DNA of 32,977 nucleotides from positions 1 through 32,977 of the forward strand of contig JASUTF010000007.1 in assembly GCA_030445695.1 (NCBI GenBank), in the 5' to 3' direction. This document shows positions 16,125-26,200 of the stretch, in pieces. Numbering within the stretch: the first letter of the stretch is position 1; each line of letters opens with the position of its first letter. The position numbers and the translations under genes are program-made. The notes beneath the pieces were generated by a model. That model was not told the origin of the DNA and did no database searches. It saw only the letters and a program-made list of their open reading frames with translations. This stretch comes from Candidatus Iainarchaeum sp. Lineage in GTDB: Archaea > Iainarchaeota > Iainarchaeia > JAADDC01.

Positions 16125-17437
16125 CCCACACCACCGGAGAAGTCAGCGTTCAGCACCTCGCGGAGAACAGAGGCGTATTCTAACGGTAAACCACGGAGGA
16201 TATCCTGGATGAAACCGAGGACGGCAAGACCCTTCGCCTCTTCCTCGTTCAAACCGCGGGACTGTAAATAGAATAATTGGTCCTCGGAGAAACGCACGGT
16301 GGTCGCCTCGTGGGTGAACACCGCAGTTGGCTCGTCCACCTGGGCGTGTGGATAAGTAGACGCCTCGCTCTCGCCGTCAAGGATGAGTGAATCACAGGAA
16401 ACGTGGGAGAACGCGTTCTTCGCACCCTTCAAAATGCGAACAAGCCCGCGGTAAATGTTCACGCCGCCATCAGACGATACGCTCTTTGACACTACAGTGC
16501 TCCTCGTGTTGGGAGCCACGTGGAATATCTTTGCCCCGCCGTCCTTCACGTAGGGCCCGTGGGAAAGAGAAAACACGTTCATCGTCGTTCTCGCTCCCTC
16601 GCCGCGAAGGACAACGGAGGGGTAGACGATGGACGTCTTCGCGCCTATGCTTCCTTCCACCCATTCCACAAAGGCGTTCCTCTCCGCAATGGCCCTTTTG
16701 TTGTTGAAGTTGATGATGTTCTTGCTCCAGTTCTGCACAGTGGTGAACTTCACATAAGCGTTTTCCGCTGCGTAAATCTCAACAGCACCGTCATGGAAGG
16801 AAAATTTTCTGAACCGCGGGGCAGAACAACCCTCAATGAAATGAACCTCCGATCCCCTGTCCGCAACGATTAACGTATGCTCGAACTGTCCCTCAAGCTC
16901 CGTGGATATGTAGAAGAACGCCTCAATGGGGAGATCCAGTTTCACGCCTGGGGGGACGTAGAGGAAAACACCGCCGGACCAGAGGGCGTAGTGAAGGGCC
17001 GAGTACTTGTGCTCGGCAGGGGGAAATATGCGGGAGAAGTACTTGCGCACCAGATCGGGATAGTTAAGAACCGCGTCGTGCATGGGTTCCAGAATCACGC
17101 CTTTCTCGCGGAGAGGTTCGAGAACCCTTGAGTATATTGTCTCGCTGTCCAATGACGTTGAAAGGCCCGCGAGGTACTCCTTTTCATACTCCGGAAGGTT
17201 GAGACGCTCGTAAAGCCGGCGAATATCTTCAGGAAGTTCCTCCCAAGACGTGGCGGGCCTCACCCCGGGATCCTTGTAGAGAATTAGGTCTTCCACGTTG
17301 AGCCCTTCCACCCCGTGGATCCATTTGGGCTCGGGCAGACGGTTGTAAAGTTCCAAAGCGTTCAGACGTATCTTCAGCATCCAGTCCGGCTCGTTGTGCG
17401 CCTCGGATATCTCGCGAACAATGGAAGGGTCAATCAT
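16121..17437 (-). CDS. sufB: Fe-S assembly scaffold SufB
   Basis: PPGVKLDLPIEAFF, HFIEGCSAP, TTVQNWSKNIINFNNKRA, EATTVRFSEDQLFYLQSRGLNEEEAKGL. Confidence 0.95.
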   Translation of the reverse strand: MIDPSIVREISEAHNEPDWMLKIRLNALELYNRLPEPKWIHGVEGLNVEDLILYKDPGVRPATSWEELPEDIRRLYERLNLPEYEKEYLAGLSTSLDSETIYSRVLEPLREKGVILEPMHDAVLNYPDLVRKYFSRIFPPAEHKYSALHYALWSGGVFLYVPPGVKLDLPIEAFFYISTELEGQFEHTLIVADRGSEVHFIEGCSAPRFRKFSFHDGAVEIYAAENAYVKFTTVQNWSKNIINFNNKRAIAERNAFVEWVEGSIGAKTSIVYPSVVLRGEGARTTMNVFSLSHGPYVKDGGAKIFHVAPNTRSTVVSKSVSSDGGVNIYRGLVRILKGAKNAFSHVSCDSLILDGESEASTYPHAQVDEPTAVFTHEATTVRFSEDQLFYLQSRGLNEEEAKGLAVLGFIQDILRGLPLEYASVLREVLNADFSGGVG

Positions 17438-18134
17438 AGAACCCCGCCTTCAGCACGTCCTCAAGGACTTCTGGGCCGCCGGAGCGTTCAATCCTGCCAT
17501 CCCTGAGCACATAAACACGATTCGGCGAGATCATCTGCAGTAGAGCTGGATTGTGGGAAACAAGGAGCACGCCCTTTTCCGCGGATACGAGATCGTTAAT
17601 GATTGCCGCGATTTGCTTCAGGCCGTCCACATCCACTCCGCTGTCAATCTCGTCGAGCAGAACATATTTTTTGTTAAGAAATAATGCTTGGAGAAGCTCG
17701 GAACGCTTCTTCTCACCGCCGGAGAAGCCCTTGTTCAGCGGACGGGAGATGTAGGACGGGTCAAGGCCAACGCGGGAAGCGGCCTGCACCAGTTCAGAAA
17801 ACGCTTTGGGGTCACGCTCCCTCCCGGCGGCTCGGAGGAGAACGGTGGCGAGAGTGACACCGTCAAACTCCGGCGGGGTCTGGAAAGCCAGGAACAGGCC
17901 CTTCCTTGCCCGTTCGTCTGGAGGGAGACGCGTTATATCCTCACCGTCCAGAAGGATCCGGCCAGAAACCACTTTGTATCTCGGGTCGCCCGCGATTGTT
18001 CTGAGGAGGGACGACTTGCCGGAACCGTTGGGCCCCACGAGAACCACAAGCTCGCCGGGGCTCAAAAGCAGGTCAATGTCATGAATAACGTCCTTTTCGT
18101 CGACACGGACGGAAAGGTTCTCCACCTCGAGCAC
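17430..18134 (-). CDS. sufC: Fe-S assembly ATPase SufC
   Basis: VGPNGSGKSSLLRTIAG Walker A, FSGGEKKRSELLQ signature, LLDEIDSGVDVDGLK; GTG start. Confidence 0.95.
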   Translation of the reverse strand: MLEVENLSVRVDEKDVIHDIDLLLSPGELVVLVGPNGSGKSSLLRTIAGDPRYKVVSGRILLDGEDITRLPPDERARKGLFLAFQTPPEFDGVTLATVLLRAAGRERDPKAFSELVQAASRVGLDPSYISRPLNKGFSGGEKKRSELLQALFLNKKYVLLDEIDSGVDVDGLKQIAAIINDLVSAEKGVLLVSHNPALLQMISPNRVYVLRDGRIERSGGPEVLEDVLKAGFYD

Positions 18135-18136
18135 GC

Positions 18137-18151
18137 TTTAACAGTGTTAAA
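18137..18151. promoter_or_regulatory. Palindromic operator candidate TTTAACAGTGTTAAA upstream of sufCBD
   Basis: 15-bp palindrome (7+1+7), 2 nt from the sufC GTG start. Confidence 0.65.
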
Positions 18152-18156
18152 AAGGG

Positions 18157-18747
18157 TTAAAAAGAGTTGAGGATTTTCGGAAGTTCAGCGATGCGGGACG
18201 CGTGGAAGAAACGGAAGCCAGCACGCTCGGCAGCGATTCTGTCATACTCCGTGTCCCCAACGACCACCGCGTCACTCACGCCCAGCCGCCGGGCACCCAG
18301 AATGAACGGTTCCGGATCCGGCTTCCCGTGCTTAACGTCCTCGGCGGAAACAACGACGTCAAAGTACATACCGAGGGAAGGGTTTGTGGCACCAAACACC
18401 CACTGGACAAACTTTCGAGACGCAGACGTTACCAAGGCCATAGGGTATTTGCCGTGCAACGCGTCAAGGGCCTCGTAAACACCGGGAAGAACGCGGATCA
18501 TATGCAAATACTTGGGCGTGAACTCCCACTTCTTCTCGCGTATCTTCTGAACGGTAGCATCGTCCAGCTCCGGATAGAGCGAGCGAACAATATCCACGAA
18601 ACGTTTGCCCACCTGCTTGCGGAACGCCTCTTCCACCCCGGGCTTGCGGAGGATGTTCAGAGCATCCAACGCGTCCAGGAAGGAGTAGAGGTGCACGTCT
18701 GTGGAATCCACAAGCGTCCCGTCAAGGTCGAAGAGGATGCCGAGCAT
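18157..18747 (-). CDS. HAD-superfamily hydrolase (phosphoglycolate phosphatase-like)
   Basis: FDLDGTLVDST, TSASRKFV, KPDPEPFILGARRLG, VGDTEYD. Confidence 0.9.
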   Translation of the reverse strand: MLGILFDLDGTLVDSTDVHLYSFLDALDALNILRKPGVEEAFRKQVGKRFVDIVRSLYPELDDATVQKIREKKWEFTPKYLHMIRVLPGVYEALDALHGKYPMALVTSASRKFVQWVFGATNPSLGMYFDVVVSAEDVKHGKPDPEPFILGARRLGVSDAVVVGDTEYDRIAAERAGFRFFHASRIAELPKILNSF

Positions 18748-18755
18748 GGATTTAA

Positions 18756-19109
18756 ATGAAAGGAGAAAACAATATTATTGTGCTGGTAAACCGCACGAAG
18801 AACAAAATTCTCACAGAACGCGTAGATGTTGCCCACGACTTCTTCTCCCGCGCGTGGGGGCTCATGTTCCGGAAGAAATACGATGGAGCAATGGTGTTTC
18901 CCCACGTTGGTAAAACATCCTTCCACGGATTCTTCTGCTTCTTCCCCATCCTCCTCGTCTGCCTGGATGAACAGAACCGCGTCAAGGAAGCGAAAATACT
19001 GAAACCGTGGTCCGTCGTCTCCGTAAACTGCGAAACGGTGATAGAGCTGGACGCCAGAAAGGAATGGGATATAGAAAAGGGGGACGAGCTGGTCTGGGAT
19101 GAAGGTTGA
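18756..19109 (+). CDS. DUF192 family protein
   Basis: DFFSRAWGLMFRKK, HGFFCFFPILLVCLDEQNRVKEAKILKPW; ATG 18756 or GTG 18780. Confidence 0.82.
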   Translation: MKGENNIIVLVNRTKNKILTERVDVAHDFFSRAWGLMFRKKYDGAMVFPHVGKTSFHGFFCFFPILLVCLDEQNRVKEAKILKPWSVVSVNCETVIELDARKEWDIEKGDELVWDEG

Positions 19110-20613
19110 GGCAAGGGCAGATCTTTCGTCTGTCTGTCCCTACGAGCTGAAAGAGTCGAAGTGCGTGCACTGCAACCCTGAAGAGGCGCCCTGCGTTGTT
19201 GCCTGCCCGAAGGATGCAATATACGAGGTGGCAGACGGCGTTCTGGCCATTGATTATGATAAATGCGATGGCTGCGGCGAATGCGTGAAGGCCTGCCCCC
19301 ACGGTGCCATTGTCCTGAAAGAGGGAAAGGCGTTCAAGTGCGATCTATGCCTGTCGCTTTTTGATGAGCCGCAGTGTGTCCTTGCAGGGCTGGCAGGGAT
19401 CAAATACACGAGAAAGGAGCTGGAGGAGATATGGGAGACGCTGGGCTGGGCGTTCTTCGAGGACGGGGAGTATAAAGTGGATCTCCCGGAGATACGGCTG
19501 TGGGAGGCGCGGCTGCTCGGAGAGGTCGTCAGCAGATACATGAAGCTGCGCGGGGAGTTCTCGTGGGACGAAGTACTTGAGGGGCTCGAGTACGAGCAGG
19601 GAGAAATCCCAGAGGCGTCAAAGGAGCGTATTATGTGGTGGATAAGGAAAACCTATGAGGGCTATGGGCCGCTGGAGTTCCTCAACGGTCCGGAGATAGA
19701 AGAGATCGCGGTGGTGCGGCTCAGAGAGCCCATACGCATATACGTGAGGGGAGAGGGCTGGAAGACCACAAATCTTGCATTCTGGACGGAGGAGTACTTC
19801 AACGCGGTTGTAAACAGATTCGCAGCGTCCGTGGGCAGGAGAATAACGCTCAAAAACCCGAGAGTGAACGCCATCCTTCCTGACGGCTCACGTCTCCACG
19901 CGGTTGTGCCTCCCCTCTCTTCCGGACACGCCCTCACCATAAGAAGATTCACCGTGCGACGCTTCACACCGTGGGACCTCATAGAGAGGGGGACCGCAAC
20001 GCCGGAACAGCTCGCCCAGATATGGTATGCCATGGACGAGGAGAAGAACGTGATAATAGCTGGCAACACGGGATCCGGAAAGACCACAACACTGAATGCG
20101 GTTCTTTCCTTCGTCCCCATAAACGAGAGGATCGTGCTGGTGGAGGAAACGCCAGAGATAGAAATCCCGCATCCCCACAGCGTCCGTCTTGTCCCCACAG
20201 AAGACGTAAGTATGCAGGAACTCGTATACGACACGCTACGAATGAGGCCGGACCGCATTGTCGTGGGCGAGGTCAGAAGACCGGAGGAGATGCGCGCACT
20301 CTTTGACACCATGCTCGCGGGGCAGGGAAAGGGATCATACGCCACCATGCACGGCAGGACGGCGGAAGAGGCGATGCGGCGCATAAGAAGCATGGGTATC
20401 CCGGAGGAGGACCTGATCGCTCTGGATCTCTTAGTGGTGCAGAGGAGACGAGGAAGGGGCAGCATGGAGGAGCGTAAGATTATAGACGTGTTCTGGCCCA
20501 AGGGAGACACCCCTCCGGAAGAGGAAATCAAATGGAGGGCAGAGGCGCTTACGGAGATCAAGGAGCGGGATCTGAGGGCATACGCGGAGGCGGTGGAGCG
20601 GTGGCGTCGCTGA
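19099..20613 (+). CDS. Secretion/pilus ATPase (TadA/GspE-like) with N-terminal polyferredoxin domain
   Basis: N-terminus with 12 Cys (CVHCNPEEAPCVVACP, CDGCGECVKACP, CDLC...C) then GNTGSGKTTTLNAVLSFVP, VEETPEI, RMRPDRIVVGEVRRPEE, TMHGRTAEEAMRR. Confidence 0.92.
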   Translation: MKVEARADLSSVCPYELKESKCVHCNPEEAPCVVACPKDAIYEVADGVLAIDYDKCDGCGECVKACPHGAIVLKEGKAFKCDLCLSLFDEPQCVLAGLAGIKYTRKELEEIWETLGWAFFEDGEYKVDLPEIRLWEARLLGEVVSRYMKLRGEFSWDEVLEGLEYEQGEIPEASKERIMWWIRKTYEGYGPLEFLNGPEIEEIAVVRLREPIRIYVRGEGWKTTNLAFWTEEYFNAVVNRFAASVGRRITLKNPRVNAILPDGSRLHAVVPPLSSGHALTIRRFTVRRFTPWDLIERGTATPEQLAQIWYAMDEEKNVIIAGNTGSGKTTTLNAVLSFVPINERIVLVEETPEIEIPHPHSVRLVPTEDVSMQELVYDTLRMRPDRIVVGEVRRPEEMRALFDTMLAGQGKGSYATMHGRTAEEAMRRIRSMGIPEEDLIALDLLVVQRRRGRGSMEERKIIDVFWPKGDTPPEEEIKWRAEALTEIKERDLRAYAEAVERWRR

Positions 20614-21362
20614 CGAGAACCCTGCAGGAGAAGCTGCTGAAGGCGGGGCTCAGAACGGCAGTGGAGGACTATCTCACGAGGGCTGCACTCATCCTCCTTC
20701 TCGCCACGGTGCTTGTATACGTTTTGTTCCACCCGAGACCATCAGGGCTGGCACTTTTCGTCCTTTTCGGTATCCTTGTTATCGTATATCTGCCGTTCCG
20801 GCTTGCAAGGGTCCGTGCAGAGTGTGCGGAGGCGGAGATGCCATACGTGCTGCGCACCCTCGCATCGGAAGTGGAGGCAGGCGTTCCGTACATGACCGCC
20901 CTTGAAGACGCCGCAAGATCCGGAAAGGTGCTGGGAAGGGCTATAAAGGAGGCAATAGCACTTTACAAGAAGGGAATACCCGTCGAACGGGCGCTGAAGT
21001 CCGTGGGGGAGAGCTTTGAATCCGAACGCGTTCAAAGGGCATTCATGCACATGGGCATACTCTACCAGAGCGGAAAGGAGGCCTCCGCGGTAAAGAAAAT
21101 GGCAGACGAGATGATTTCCATCCACCGGGCGGAGGCGAAACGCTTCTCCGCAGAGCTGGCACTGTACACGCTTATATTTATAGCAGTTGCCGCTCTGATC
21201 CCCGCACTGTTCGAGATGTACGTTGCAGTGGGCTCTCTCTTCCTCTCCCTCACGGTAACGCCAGAACAGGCGTTCTACATCCCCGCAGTGATCATGCCGG
21301 CCCTGTCAGGGATGGTGCTCGCATGGATCTACCTGAAACTCCCCTCCTTCATGAGGCGATAG
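20601..21362 (+). CDS. GspF/TadC-like inner membrane platform protein
   Basis: Starts GTG 20601 overlapping the ATPase stop; EMPYVLRTLASEVEAGVPYMTALEDAARSG, C-terminal TM segments. Confidence 0.8.
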   Translation: MASLTRTLQEKLLKAGLRTAVEDYLTRAALILLLATVLVYVLFHPRPSGLALFVLFGILVIVYLPFRLARVRAECAEAEMPYVLRTLASEVEAGVPYMTALEDAARSGKVLGRAIKEAIALYKKGIPVERALKSVGESFESERVQRAFMHMGILYQSGKEASAVKKMADEMISIHRAEAKRFSAELALYTLIFIAVAALIPALFEMYVAVGSLFLSLTVTPEQAFYIPAVIMPALSGMVLAWIYLKLPSFMRR

Positions 21363-21363
21363 C

Positions 21364-22131
21364 ATGCGTGGCTGGGGAATAACGATCGTGGTGACCCTTG
21401 CCGTCGCGGGGATCCTATACTCCATAAAGCCGGTCTACGCCGCCATAGCCCTCCTGCTGCCACCCGCATACGCCGTCTACTCCGAGTCCGCACGCTACTG
21501 GAGAATTAGAAAAATGGAGAACGAGCTGCCGCGGGCCCTGCTCGAACTCGCAACGCTGCCAACCCACACCCTCCGAGACGTCATAAAATACCTTTCCAGG
21601 GGCTACGGACCGCTCTCAGAGGAGTTCAGGAGGATGGACGCGCTGGTGAGGAGCGGCATTCCCCCGGAAAGAGCAATGAAGGGGGTTGCAGAGCAATCCG
21701 GATCCGTCCTGCTGGAGAGCGCCGTTAACATCATAATTACAGGGGTAAGGAGCGGGTCCCGCTGGTCAGACCTGATAAGGGGCGCAGCGGAGGACATAGA
21801 GGCAGTAATAGAGATTGAAAGGGAGAAGTCCTCTGCCCTGGCACTCCAGAAGTATGTAACGCTCGTCTCTGCAGGTGTCTTCGTTCCGGCGGCACTGGGC
21901 ATAACGAGAAGGATGGTGGTTCGCCTCACGGGGGAGGGGCCGCTGACTGGGGGCCCCACGCTGCTGGCGATCCAGGACGCCGTGTGGGTGCACATCATTG
22001 CCCTCTCCCTGCTCACGGCCATATTTGTTTCACTGCTGGAGGGACGCCCGAGGAGGGCCCTATTCTACGCGGCCATCTTACTACCACTCTCCCTGGGTAC
22101 TTACGTGCTCAGCGGAGGGTTCCGCATTTAA
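21364..22131 (+). CDS. GspF/TadC-like inner membrane platform protein (second copy)
   Basis: ELPRALLELATLPTHTLRDVIKYL...IIITGVRSGSRWSDLIRGAAEDIEAVIEIEREKSSALALQKYVTLVSAGVFVPAALG; TM segments. Confidence 0.78.
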   Translation: MRGWGITIVVTLAVAGILYSIKPVYAAIALLLPPAYAVYSESARYWRIRKMENELPRALLELATLPTHTLRDVIKYLSRGYGPLSEEFRRMDALVRSGIPPERAMKGVAEQSGSVLLESAVNIIITGVRSGSRWSDLIRGAAEDIEAVIEIEREKSSALALQKYVTLVSAGVFVPAALGITRRMVVRLTGEGPLTGGPTLLAIQDAVWVHIIALSLLTAIFVSLLEGRPRRALFYAAILLPLSLGTYVLSGGFRI

Positions 22132-22138
22132 ATCAGGA

Positions 22139-22852
22139 ATGTGTATTTCCTTCGTGAGCATCAAGATAAACGTGAGTACATCGCTGAAAGGGTACACGCT
22201 CATAGTGGGCTTCCCCGGAATAGGCCTCGTGGGGCCGATAGTGGCACGCCACATCATAGATTCGCGCAGGATGAAGCTCGTGGGCACGGTAACGTCCCCC
22301 GACTTCCCTGCAGTAATGACAATAAGGAACGGCGTGGCCCTGCCCCCCGTCAGGATATACGCCGATGAAGACAGAAAAATTGCAGTGATCGTGTCGGAGA
22401 TTGCCTTCTCTGAGGACAACGCCAAGAAGATGGGTGAAGCAATCGTAAAAATGGCCACGGAGCAGGGCATCGAACGCATCATATCCATAGCAGGGGTTCT
22501 TATACCGTCGGCGGGCGGGTCTGCCATATGGGGGGCGGCCAACCACCCGGACAGCGTGAAATACCTCATGAAGCACGGTGTAAGCCCTGTGGAGAAGGGG
22601 ATAACCACGGGGATCTCCGCTTCGCTCCTGCTCAACGGCCAGGCAAGCTCCGTGGACGTTATACTCATTCTTGGAGCACTTCACGCAAAGGAGGACTTCA
22701 GGGCAGCGGCAGAAGTGGTCAAGAAGCTGGACGAAATGCTCGGCCTCGAGATCCCATACGAAACGCTCCTCCAGAGGGCAGAAGAGATCGAAAGAGAAGT
22801 ATCCAGGATCGTGTCCCAGTCAAAGCGGCAGGACAGCCCCATGTACGGGTGA
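22139..22852 (+). CDS. PAC2 family protein (proteasome assembly chaperone-like)
   Basis: LIVGFPGIGLVGPIVARHII, DFPAVMTIRNGVALPPVRIYAD; start 22139 (ATG) or 22154 (GTG), not 21998. Confidence 0.85.
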   Translation: MCISFVSIKINVSTSLKGYTLIVGFPGIGLVGPIVARHIIDSRRMKLVGTVTSPDFPAVMTIRNGVALPPVRIYADEDRKIAVIVSEIAFSEDNAKKMGEAIVKMATEQGIERIISIAGVLIPSAGGSAIWGAANHPDSVKYLMKHGVSPVEKGITTGISASLLLNGQASSVDVILILGALHAKEDFRAAAEVVKKLDEMLGLEIPYETLLQRAEEIEREVSRIVSQSKRQDSPMYG

Positions 22853-22856
22853 TGGC

Positions 22857-23222
22857 ATGATCGTGATAACTTGCATAAAGCCGGAGACGCTGCGACGGAT
22901 ACTCCAGAGAGGAGAGGCCACGCTGGAGCTCACGTCCCACCAGAACGTCTCGGCGGCGGAAGAGCTGCGCCCGGGGGACATCGTGTTCCTTGCCCGTGAA
23001 AACGAGGAGGACCTTCGCAGGGGAGTCGAAGGCATCGTTGTACGTGTCGAGAGGGTAAACGTGGACTACGTGAGGACCGACTCACCGCACGAGGACGAGT
23101 GGGAAAAGAAGAGGGCAAGGATCCGTGTCAGCTTCATAAAAACGGCGAAGGTCAACCAGGTGGCAAGGGGAAGGGTACTTACAGCAAACGTGGACACAAC
23201 GGATCACTTCGTTATCGGATGA
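22857..23222 (+). CDS. DUF473-like small protein
   Basis: MIVITCIKPETLRRILQRGEATLELTSHQNVSAAEELRPGDIVFLARENEEDLRRGVEGIVVRVERV resembles remembered DUF473 pattern. Confidence 0.5.
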   Translation: MIVITCIKPETLRRILQRGEATLELTSHQNVSAAEELRPGDIVFLARENEEDLRRGVEGIVVRVERVNVDYVRTDSPHEDEWEKKRARIRVSFIKTAKVNQVARGRVLTANVDTTDHFVIG

Positions 23223-26200
23223 TGGAAAATACCGCTGCAAGCATCATGATGAGTAGCACCGTTTCTCCGGGTTCCATGAGGGGTAATGAAAGGCCCTGCG
23301 AACGCGAACTAAGGTATGGGTTCGGCCTGAAGCTCCACGGGGCTGGAGTTGCAACAGCATTTCCACTGGCGTCCAGGGAAATCCTTATGCCATTCTTGAA
23401 CGCCTCCGCAATGGGTGTAAGGAGCCCGGCCACGAAGGACCACTCCCCTGTGTCAGGATCGTAGGTCACGAACCCCCTCGGGCCCTGCATGGCCTGAACG
23501 ATGCCCTTGAGCAGGCCGTCCACCAGCAACTGCGGCAGACCGTTCTGATCCACCTTCACCTGAATGGTGTGCGTCCCCTTGTCCGTCTTCACCACAAGGG
23601 CCCCCGTGTTCGGGTCCTGGTACATGTCGAGGACGCGCTCCTGCTCCACGGCACCGGGAACAACCACCGGGCCGTAGACCACACCGTCCAGGAGGGCAAC
23701 GATGATGCCGTCCTGCTCACTCACAGATACCACGTGTTCGCCCTCCTCCGTGCGGAGGAGGTAGCCGTTGACGTCCTCCGAGTAGCTCTGCACCATCAGC
23801 TCCCTGCGCTGGCCCGTTGTCCTGTCGACGTAGGAAAGAATCACCGATCCCCCATCCCTATATACCCTGAGGGAACCGTCGAGCACCTCGAAAGTATCGT
23901 ACTTCCCGTCGCCCTCAAGCACGGAACGGAGGATTTCATACGCCTGCTCCACGGTGAGGGATGCCATGGCATTCCTGTCAAAGATCCTCAGCCAGAGCAC
24001 GCCGTTCTCATCCCTGAACAGTGCAATGGCAGCGTCTTCAGAGAGTATGGAGTTTATTCCGCCCATTTCCTTTATCAACCTATTCAAACGGTCAATCTGT
24101 TCCCTGACGTCATCGGGCGCGTTGGCAGTGGGGGTGAAGGTGACGTTTATGCCGTTCTTCTCGTCGTTGGGGCCCATGCTGATGGACTTCACGTAGTTTC
24201 CGGGGAAGTGAACGAGCCGCCTGATATGGACAAGAAGCTTCCCATCGCTGTAGTAGATGGCCCCGTTCTCAAATATTATTGACTGTAACCTGCCGATGTC
24301 CTTTTCGGACGAGTCCAGATCTACGTTCAGCGTGTTGCCCTCCGCATTGATCTCAAACGTGGAGGCGGTAACTGTAACGTTGTAGTCCGATCCCACCTCT
24401 GCACGTGAGACGTAGGCACTCCAGTCCTGCGTCGCGGCGACGACCCTGTCTCCGAAGTCCACGGTGCCCCTGTCCGTGTTGATAACGATGATGTCTCCCA
24501 TTATGGACCTGAAGAACTCCGTTGTGGGCTCTCCTCCAGGAATCTTTGACGCAAAACACTGCAGAAACGAAGAGTCCTTTACAACGTAGCCGTCAGGTGT
24601 CGCCACGAATGCGGGATTCTCGGTGAACGCGGAGACGATCACCCACGCGGGAACAACGATGCCGGGAACCCTGTTGTCAACGTAGGAGAGCCGCACGAGA
24701 TCCGGATTCGCTATCACGGTCGTTCCGTCAATAGTTACGCTGCCGTTCACCTTGTCAAATAGCGCCTTCCTCCCGTCACTGGATTCGCCGGATATGCTAC
24801 CGTCACTCGATACTGCATTCTGAACGATCTCCCTGGGCTTTGTCCAGAGTTCAATGAGCTTTGCCGGGAAGAACTCCGCATGGGGCACACCGTCTGCATG
24901 GAACTGGACATACGCTCCCGAGTTCCTTATGCTCTCTGCAAGCGCCCTCTGCTTGAAAGCATTGATCTCAGCTGCTAGTTCCTCCGAAACGCCGCCCAAA
25001 ACGCTCGAGGCCGTGTCCAGAATGGATGTAAGGGCATCGTTAGCGGTTAATTCAAAAATCTGCTGTGAGTCCTCCTGTGGCGGGACACGGATGTGTAAAT
25101 AGTACCCCCCCTTCGTGTCCACGCACTCGCCGCAGTCCTTCATGAGCAGCATGGTGGCTGCGCCCGAAACCACCACTCCCGGGGCGCCCGCAACCGCGGA
25201 CATGCTCTGCAGGTACGAGAGGATAAAAACGGCAGAGGCAGGGTTGTCCCCGAATATCTTGCGGGCAAACTCGTTGCTTACAAGCGGACAGGTATCGTAG
25301 CAACTCTTCCCCTCGCGCTCCGCCTCGGGAATGTCAATCTCCGTGCCGTCCCCCATTCTGAAGTTCGTGTGGTGGCCGAAGAGGATGGCCGTTGCCCCTT
25401 CACTCAATGCATTCGCGTCCTCCACCACGGATCCGAGGAACGGGGTGCTCTCCGGCCCGTGGAGCGTCATGCGACCGTCCCCGAACGTGAGCACACAGGC
25501 GGGGCAGTCCTGAGTGGAAAAGCCCGCTGAGAAAATGGCCGGCCCCATCTCGTACTTTTTCGTGTGCTCCTCCGTTAGTATAATGCCACCCGTGGGTATC
25601 TCCCTCCCCAGCATCTCGGAAATGGCCTTGTGAATGAGTGCTCCACCTGATAGGGAGATGAGGGACTTGAACGCGTCGCCGGGGTCGGAACCGTTGTTAA
25701 TGAGGACGTCCACGAAGGAGTCACGGTAACCGCCCTCCTCGGGGGGATAAACAAGGGTAATCCTCCACGATTCGGGGAGGGGAAGCCCCTCCCCCAGCAG
25801 TCCGCTGAAGAAAGGCACATGGTATGCCCCGGTCGCCACAAAGGGGTTCTCGTGCGGGGCCATGGCAAGACGCTTGACAATGTAAAACGCGAGCGGCGTC
25901 ACTGTATACTCGGCGGCAGCAGTGGTCCACCCGCCCTTGACGTTCTCGGCAACCACCTCGTTTATCTTGGAGGAAATTGTGGTGACCACGGGTACCTGGT
26001 CCGCCAGGTGCCCCGTGAGGCGGTGAGCGTTCTCCTTTGCATACTTTAACTTCGTAGCAAGATCGTCAAGGTCATAATATCCCAACAACCCGTGAAGTTG
26101 ATCCGGCGTTGCCTTGGATATGGTATCTAAGAACGTTGAAAGCGGCACCGTCTTATATCCCTTCTCAGAAGGAACTCGAACAACAAGATCTGCATCGGTA

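Noticed and set aside
19662-20732. 356-aa minus-strand ORF antisense to the Fd-ATPase
   Set aside because: Mirror ORF of a well-supported ATPase frame; Ser/Arg-rich low-complexity translation with no recognisable motif.
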